DNA from: JBBQIY01 sp964553035 | Lineage (GTDB): Bacteria; Verrucomicrobiota; Kiritimatiellia; RFP12; UBA3636 | Assembly (NCBI GenBank): GCA_964553035.1 | Contig: CAZKJH010000003.1 | Span: 4,016-68,015 of the forward strand | Direction: 5' to 3' | DNA length: 64,000 nucleotides | Shown: positions 59,184 through 64,000 of the stretch, one piece after another | Position numbering within the stretch: the first letter of the stretch is position 1 | How the letters are laid out: each line of letters begins with the position of its first letter | Made by a program: the position numbers and the translations under genes | The notes under the pieces: generated by a model | What the model saw: the letters and a program-made list of their open reading frames with translations, nothing else | The model's database searches: none | What the model was told of the DNA's origin: nothing

Positions 59184-60275
59184 TTATTTCTCCCACGGAT
59201 AGTTGATCTTAAGCAGTGCTCCGTTCTGCTTCGCTGATTCCGCTGCAAAAATTCCAGGAATTGACATCAGTAAACCGTCACGTGCTGAGATCGGATCCGC
59301 TTCTCCGCGAATCGCTTTGCAGAAACGCACAAGTAACGCGCCGTCCGCTCCTTGATGACTTCCGGATGCCTTGCCCGCAAATTCAGCTCGCCATAAGTGC
59401 GAAGAGAGTTCCGTGATACCGTTTAAGCCGAAAAGTTTTGTTGAACTGACCAATGTTTTTGGCGGTAGGATTGTGCCGCGCCCGGAGAAGCGTTCAAAAT
59501 ATCCTTCCGTTCCAAAAATACGATACGAATGGGCTCCGATATGGTTGCTGTTGATAAAGGAAACGGTAAGTCTGACAACGGAACCTGAATCCGTATTGAA
59601 ATGGGCTGTCATGAGATCATGCATCCCTTCTTCGCCTACGATTTGGGAGCCCGTTGAAATACAGGAAACCGTGCGCAACACGTCATTGCCAAGGACTCGG
59701 AGCAAGGGGCCGAGCGAATGCGTACAATACTTGATCGAAACATATTTTTTCCGCCACGGGGTCACTTCGAACAAATGCCTTATATCATGGATGTATTCAG
59801 CTTCAAGGTATGACGCTTTCCCCAGCAGGCCTTTTTTGTAAAAATCCTCGAGAGAATACACGAAATCATATTCATTCGCGTTGGCACCGGTCATGAATAT
59901 CGCTTTGCTTTTTGACGCCGCGTTCCATAACCGTTCGCCTTCTTCTAAGGAATCGACGGGAGGGATGTCAGAAAGCACCGCGATACCGCGCTCGAGCGCG
60001 TCAATGCTATGTTGCACATGGATCTCGGCTGGAGTCTCAACGATAACGGCATCCGGTCTGACTTTATCAAGCATCGTGTGATAATCGCCAAATAATTCAA
60101 TATGAGGGAAGCGTTCTTTCATGGGAGCCTTCCCGTCTTGCGGTGTGGTCCAGTACACAGGCTGAACATCGCAGGCCCCGACGACTTCAAAATAATCCTT
60201 GAACAACTCAGCTTCAGCAAGCATGGTTCGCCCGCGTTCCCCAAGTCCCAATACGGTTATTCTTACTTTTTTCAT
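59184..60275 (-). CDS. Gfo/Idh/MocA family oxidoreductase
   Basis: The 363-residue protein has the N-terminal Rossmann dinucleotide site (VRITVLGLGERGRTMLAEAELF, then GACDVQP) and the C-terminal alpha/beta dimerisation domain (EAEYIHDIRHLFEVTPWRKK, THSLGPLLRVLG with the conserved His). The usual EKP catalytic motif is replaced by SDIPP, so the active-site Lys is missing. It may use another mechanism or bind sugar without oxidation. It lies between the two beta-helix genes, 16 nt after the second. No signal peptide. Confidence 0.85.
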   Translation of the reverse strand: MKKVRITVLGLGERGRTMLAEAELFKDYFEVVGACDVQPVYWTTPQDGKAPMKERFPHIELFGDYHTMLDKVRPDAVIVETPAEIHVQHSIDALERGIAVLSDIPPVDSLEEGERLWNAASKSKAIFMTGANANEYDFVYSLEDFYKKGLLGKASYLEAEYIHDIRHLFEVTPWRKKYVSIKYCTHSLGPLLRVLGNDVLRTVSCISTGSQIVGEEGMHDLMTAHFNTDSGSVVRLTVSFINSNHIGAHSYRIFGTEGYFERFSGRGTILPPKTLVSSTKLFGLNGITELSSHLWRAEFAGKASGSHQGADGALLVRFCKAIRGEADPISARDGLLMSIPGIFAAESAKQNGALLKINYPWEK

Positions 60276-60291
60276 AATTTTGCCCTGACGC

Positions 60292-61962
60292 TCACCGAAT
60301 CAGGATCGTTGTTCCCGTGTAGACATACTCGTATGAACCCATGTCCACAATTCCGGACATTTTGTCCAAGCGCGGGTTACCGTCCAGGTCCTTAAGGCCA
60401 GTCATCCAACTCAATGTCAGTCCCGTGTTCAAGCAGGGTGAAGTTCCCCGCAGACGGTAATTGCCCGCCAGATGATTGGTTCCATAGCCGCTGCCCATAT
60501 CCATCAAGAGCGGATGGTTGGTGGTACTGTTATTTATAGCGATCAAAGAATGCCCCGCATCCAGTGTGTAGCAGCAATTGGAGAGAATGAGGTTTCCCCC
60601 GCAATCGGCACGGCTTATTCCGGCCTTGTTGCCATAAATAATACTGTTGCCGACGTTGCGCGTGCCGCCCCAGACCGCGACACCTCCACCGTTGTATACG
60701 CTGTAATTGCCGACTACGGTGCAATTCATCAAGCTGGATTCATAAACGCCGCCACCGTCGGAGCCTTGATTGCCATAAACCAGACAGTTATAAAGGGTGG
60801 CAAAACTTGCGCCACCGCCTGGGCCCGATGGGCTGACATTACAGGCAAAGACGGTGTTGGAATGAACGCCGCTGTATATGCCGCCACCGCCAGAGGTCGC
60901 CACATTGCTGACGACCGTGCAGTCGCTGGCAATACCGCCGGCGGCACCGCCGCCGTATCTTTTGGAAGAATTGTAGACCAACCGGCAGCGGTATAAAGAA
61001 GCGTTATAGGCCGCGCCGCCGTCCAGAACAGCTGCACGGTTGGTAACGAACAAGGTGTCGTACGCTTCCGCACGGAGCGTCGCCGAGCCGGGGAACCCGC
61101 AGATGCCGCCGCCAAAACCACTGCCAGCCCAGTTGTTTGAAACCACGCAGTCGTAGTACCAGACCCGAAAGCCTGCGCCACCCGATATGCCGGCGCGGTT
61201 CCCGGCGATAAGGCAGCCGTGGAAATATCCGCCGCCGGTACCGCCCCCGCCGGTACCGCCCCCGTAGGTCTCGGAAAAATTGTTGACGATGCTGCAGTCC
61301 CAATAGGTGCCACCCCAAGCTCCGCCCGCGCCGTCGCCGTTATACGTGCACCCTCGTCCAGCATTGCCGATGATCACGCAGTTTGAGATCATCGTGGAGG
61401 CATAGGGGGTGTAAATTCCCCCCCCACTGAGGTCTATGCCGAACGACGGATCTAGAACCGAAGCGATGTCCAGCGTCGCTCCATTCGTCAGCGTGAAGCC
61501 AATTAACCGGGCGGAAGCGTCACTGAGATAAACGCAACGCACGGCCGAGATGCCATTCGTCGTGCCGGGATGCCAATTCCCTTGGATGATCGTGTGCTCC
61601 GGATCATTAAGCTCGCTGCGTACCGTGATTCCTTTGGCAATAACGACACGATTCGTCAGAAGCGAGGGTTTCAACGCATACGACCAGCCCGTGAGACGCC
61701 CTCCTGTATCGTAGACTCCGGCACGGACGATCACCTGATCGCCTTGGGCAGCCACGGCAGCGTCCACCGCCGATTGGATGTCGGGAGCGGCATTGGTCCA
61801 AGCATCGTAGGGTAGCGAGGGCGTAGCACTCGCCTTGTCCACATAGCGGTCAATGCGGGCAGCCTGAGCTGCGGTGAGAGAGGCTAGCGCAAGTAGCGCC
61901 AGAGACATGAGCCAGAACTTGCGGACTGGCAATATTGATCGACAGGGGCTAAGCGTGTTCAT
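60292..61962 (-). CDS. exported right-handed beta-helix protein 2
   Basis: From ATG 61962 (GAGGAAA upstream) it has 556 residues. The signal peptide and first 90 or so residues almost copy those of beta-helix protein 1 (LPVRKFWLMSLALLAL, AARIDRYVDKA, DIQSAVDAAVAAQGD), while the helical repeats differ. The repeats (GGGxxGG, NCxVxGN, YGNQGSDGGGVYES) form a pectate-lyase-like solenoid, ending DLDGNPRLDKMSGIVDMGSYEYVY. It is the first gene of the twelve-gene minus-strand block and shares its upstream elements with the first paralogue, indicating duplication of gene plus control region. Confidence 0.85.
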   Translation of the reverse strand: MNTLSPCRSILPVRKFWLMSLALLALASLTAAQAARIDRYVDKASATPSLPYDAWTNAAPDIQSAVDAAVAAQGDQVIVRAGVYDTGGRLTGWSYALKPSLLTNRVVIAKGITVRSELNDPEHTIIQGNWHPGTTNGISAVRCVYLSDASARLIGFTLTNGATLDIASVLDPSFGIDLSGGGIYTPYASTMISNCVIIGNAGRGCTYNGDGAGGAWGGTYWDCSIVNNFSETYGGGTGGGGTGGGYFHGCLIAGNRAGISGGAGFRVWYYDCVVSNNWAGSGFGGGICGFPGSATLRAEAYDTLFVTNRAAVLDGGAAYNASLYRCRLVYNSSKRYGGGAAGGIASDCTVVSNVATSGGGGIYSGVHSNTVFACNVSPSGPGGGASFATLYNCLVYGNQGSDGGGVYESSLMNCTVVGNYSVYNGGGVAVWGGTRNVGNSIIYGNKAGISRADCGGNLILSNCCYTLDAGHSLIAINNSTTNHPLLMDMGSGYGTNHLAGNYRLRGTSPCLNTGLTLSWMTGLKDLDGNPRLDKMSGIVDMGSYEYVYTGTTILIR

Positions 61963-61985
61963 GATTGAGTTTCCTCTATGATGTA

Positions 61986-62062
61986 GGTAAACGTTCACCA
62001 CCTAGGGTAGCCTCGACAATCTTGTCGGGGTTTCTCAAAAGACCGAGACAAAATTGTCTCGG
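61986..62062 (-). promoter_or_regulatory. LacI-type palindrome and two hairpins upstream of beta-helix gene 2
   Basis: GGTAAACGTTCACC (61986-61999) is palindromic at 12 of 14 positions with an AACGTT core, 24-25 nt before the ATG. Hairpins at 62011-62030 (CCTCGACAATCTTGTCGGGG) and 62043-62062 (CCGAGACAAAATTGTCTCGG) follow. It probably controls the whole catabolic block. Confidence 0.5.
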
Positions 62063-62495
62063 CACCATTTCTACTGTGTGTCAATTCTTGAATGGGCTCG
62101 GTTAACCCGATTCCACTAAGACAATAGCCTAGACTCTTTTCTTTAAAAATTCAAGCACGAAAGCACAGCAATTCTAATTACGCGAATTCTAATTATGGTC
62201 ACAACTCATGGATACGGCGCGCTCGGAGATCGCGCCCTACCTCGTGAATACATCATTTTGCACTGTTTTCAGGGTAGGGCGGGCTCTCCGAGCACGCCGC
62301 TTCAGAGAAGATTTGCCATAATTAGAATTGCTGCGAAAGCACAGCACCTTTCGGGTACTTAAGAATAAACTAGCCCTCAATCCAGTAATATGGTAATAAA
62401 TTAAGTCCACGCAACATAATGCCGCTCGCAATATAACGTGAAAAAGGTACTAGCCACGCGAGACATCGTGTTCGCGACAAAGAGTTCTTGGAATT
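62063..62495. other. intergenic gap between divergent beta-helix 2 and propeller genes
   Basis: No gene is supported. It holds the MITE-like element (62185-62329) flanked by 13-bp direct repeats, and about 150 bp of unassigned DNA that must include the promoter of the downstream gene. Confidence 0.6.
62185..62329. mobile_element. MITE-like hairpin element, copy 1
   Basis: The ends are perfect 14-bp inverted repeats (AATTCTAATTATGG at 62185-62198 and its complement at 62316-62329). Inside, 26-bp arms (GGCGCGCTCGGAGATCG... with ...GGGCTCTCCGAGCACGCC) pair with three mismatches around an AT-rich loop. CGAAAGCACAGCA occurs on both sides (62158-62170, 62334-62346), like a target duplication. There is no coding capacity. 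Confidence 0.7.
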
Positions 62496-63860
62496 ATGAA
62501 TACTACACAAAAAGACGAAACGATTGATATAGGCTCACGCTTGGAACTGTTTGTAGACCGATATCTTGTCGGTTCCATGAGCGGTACGGCTTTTAAAATG
62601 CATGAGCCTCAACCTGCCGCATTGGCCGCTCAGCCGGTGACGGGAGCGTATATGACCATCCTGCGGGATGGTCTGCAGTATCGGGTTTATTATCGGCAGT
62701 ATGATCCAACGTACACCGGCGAGAAGTTTGACGGCAACCCGGGCGAAACGACGTGCATGGCCGCGAGTTCCGACGGGCATGAGTGGTCTTTCCCTGAGCT
62801 GGGTCTTTGTGAAGTGAATGGGTCGTCGAAGAACAACGCCATCCTCGCGGGGAAACAGCCCTTCTGCCACAACTTTTCGCCTTTCATTGATGCGAATCCG
62901 GCGGCCCCGGCCTCGGCTCGCTATAAAGCGCTTGCCGGAACCTCCAAGGGGGCCGCGAAACCTCTGGAGATTGCCTGCGCCGCCGGAGGCCTGCATGCCT
63001 TCCATTCGGCTGATGGCATCCACTGGGAGATGACAGGCAACAAGCCTGTGATTACAGATCCAGATTACGCATTTGATTCTCAAAACGTCTCCTTCTGGTC
63101 TGTGGTGGAAGGGTGCTATGTGTGTTACTATCGTACCATGCGTACGCCACACGGAAAATTGCGGAGCATCTGTCGCACCACCTCGCCGGATTTCGTGAAC
63201 TGGACTCCGGCCGTTGACATGAACCCGAACCTGCCGGGTGAGCACCTCTACACGAGTCAGGCACACCCTTACTTCCGCGCACCACACATTTACATTGCCC
63301 TGCCAACCCGTTATCAGCCGGATCGGGGCAGCTCAACGGACATCCTGTTCATGGCGACGCGAGCAGGGTCCACGCGCTTTGACCGCCTCTTTACTGAGGC
63401 CTTTATTCGGCCCGGACTGGATCCGCAGCGGTGGGGCAACCGCTCGAACTATGCGGCGTGTGGCGTTGTCCCGACAGGGCCGACGGAGATGTCGGTTTAC
63501 CACGCACGCAGTGGGAAGCGGTATGTCCTGCGCACCGATGGCTTTATTTCGATACACGCTGGTGCTGAGTCAGGCGAATTCATCACCAAGCCGTTCACCT
63601 TCACTGGCGATCAGTTGGTTATGAACATGAATACATCGGCCGCCGGCAGCGTACAGGTCGAGATACAATCGGCTGATGGTGCGCCTATCCCGGGGTATGC
63701 GTTGACCGACTGTTCACCGTTTGTCGGCGATAGTATTGCGTGTCCGGTCGCATGGAATGGAGGATCAGATGTTGGTGCGCTTGCCGGTCAACCGGTGCGG
63801 CTCCGCTTCCTCATGATGGAAGCCGATCTTTTCGCATTCCAATTCAAGAATAAAGCGTAA
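62496..63860 (+). CDS. beta-propeller glycosidase-like protein
   Basis: The 454-residue protein has no signal peptide. Residues about 10-330 show blade-like repeats with Asp-box-like and W-containing turns (ASSDGHEWSFPELGL, SADGIHWEMTGNKPVI, RTTSPDFVNWTPAV, THLYTSQAHPYF-like segment), the pattern of five-bladed GH32/43/130-type proteins. A beta-sandwich follows (EFITKPFTFTGDQLVMNMNTSAAGSVQVEIQ ... GQPVRLRFLMMEADLFAFQF). I do not recognise a specific activity and could not place the three catalytic acids. The ribosome-binding site is weak. It is divergent from the catabolic block and bracketed by two copies of a repeated element. Confidence 0.7.
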   Translation: MNTTQKDETIDIGSRLELFVDRYLVGSMSGTAFKMHEPQPAALAAQPVTGAYMTILRDGLQYRVYYRQYDPTYTGEKFDGNPGETTCMAASSDGHEWSFPELGLCEVNGSSKNNAILAGKQPFCHNFSPFIDANPAAPASARYKALAGTSKGAAKPLEIACAAGGLHAFHSADGIHWEMTGNKPVITDPDYAFDSQNVSFWSVVEGCYVCYYRTMRTPHGKLRSICRTTSPDFVNWTPAVDMNPNLPGEHLYTSQAHPYFRAPHIYIALPTRYQPDRGSSTDILFMATRAGSTRFDRLFTEAFIRPGLDPQRWGNRSNYAACGVVPTGPTEMSVYHARSGKRYVLRTDGFISIHAGAESGEFITKPFTFTGDQLVMNMNTSAAGSVQVEIQSADGAPIPGYALTDCSPFVGDSIACPVAWNGGSDVGALAGQPVRLRFLMMEADLFAFQFKNKA

Positions 63861-63949
63861 TCATGGTCATACGATGCTTGATAGCGACCCAGACTGTAAA
63901 GAAATAAACCTGTATAAGCTACAATTCGCGCTACTTTCGGTCTGTTGTC

Positions 63950-64000
63950 AGCAATTCTAATTATGGCAAATCTTCTCTGAAGCGGCGTGCTCGGAGAGCC
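63950..64000. mobile_element. MITE-like hairpin element, copy 2, cut by window end
   Basis: These 51 bp are the exact reverse complement of 62282-62332, the right half of copy 1. They begin AGCAATTCTAATTATGG and run to the window edge. The two copies therefore flank the propeller gene in opposite orientation. Confidence 0.85.

Overview
The window looks like a chromosomal segment of a PVC-superphylum bacterium, most likely Kiritimatiellota or a close relative in Lentisphaerota/Verrucomicrobiota. This is inferred from three things: bacterial housekeeping clusters, an EF-Tu with a non-canonical switch I, and a large carbohydrate-catabolic block of types typical of that group (DUF4838 protein, GH95-, GH106- and GH20b-like enzymes, right-handed beta-helix proteins ending in 'LDGNPRxD...VDMGxYE', SGNH esterase-like proteins, a Gfo/Idh oxidoreductase). 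No rRNA, prophage or CRISPR array was seen.

Positions 1-5315 (+) hold ispE, tRNA-Gln, prs, rplY, pth, rpsF, ssb, rpsR and rplI, closed by a strong terminator. Positions 5452-22462 run on the minus strand. In transcription order they carry a promoter, tRNA-Thr, tuf, rpmG, tRNA-Trp, secE, nusG, rplK, rplA, rplJ, rplL, rpoB, rpoC, a terminator and then recC. The 50-codon rpmG was found by direct translation.

Positions 22.5-23.6 kb are a gene-poor gap with a GC-rich, decayed insertion-element remnant. Next come a 33-codon truncated rnk-like leader coupled to aguA-aguB (agmatine to putrescine), a 1308-residue exported tandem DUF3857/transglutaminase-like protein (minus), rarA (+), feoB and feoA (minus), and mnmA-hydE (+). 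mnmA is a variant lacking the second catalytic Cys. HydE implies [FeFe]-hydrogenase and an anaerobic, fermentative life. An AT-rich gap with a long inverted repeat precedes an AAA-ATPase/DUF4143 gene. A repeat-rich 0.9-kb gap (127-bp tandem repeat, 32-bp inverted repeat pair, hairpins) leads to nagA.

Positions 39917-61962 hold twelve consecutive minus-strand genes with short spacing, probably one catabolic regulon. In transcription order they are: beta-helix protein 2, Gfo/Idh oxidoreductase, beta-helix protein 1, DUF4838 protein, GH106-like, phosphotriesterase-like hydrolase, TPP-dependent enzyme, class IV aminotransferase, (methyl)malonate-semialdehyde dehydrogenase, tandem SGNH protein, GH95-like and GH20b/CBM9-like. 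Exported binding or cleaving proteins (beta-helix pair, DUF4838, SGNH) are mixed with leaderless cytoplasmic hydrolases and a short oxo-acid/semialdehyde route ending in acyl-CoA. Both beta-helix genes have the same upstream architecture, with a LacI-type palindrome near the start and a GACAATCTTGTC hairpin above it.

The last gene, a beta-propeller glycosidase-like protein (+), lies between two copies of one MITE-like inverted-repeat element, the second cut by the window end.
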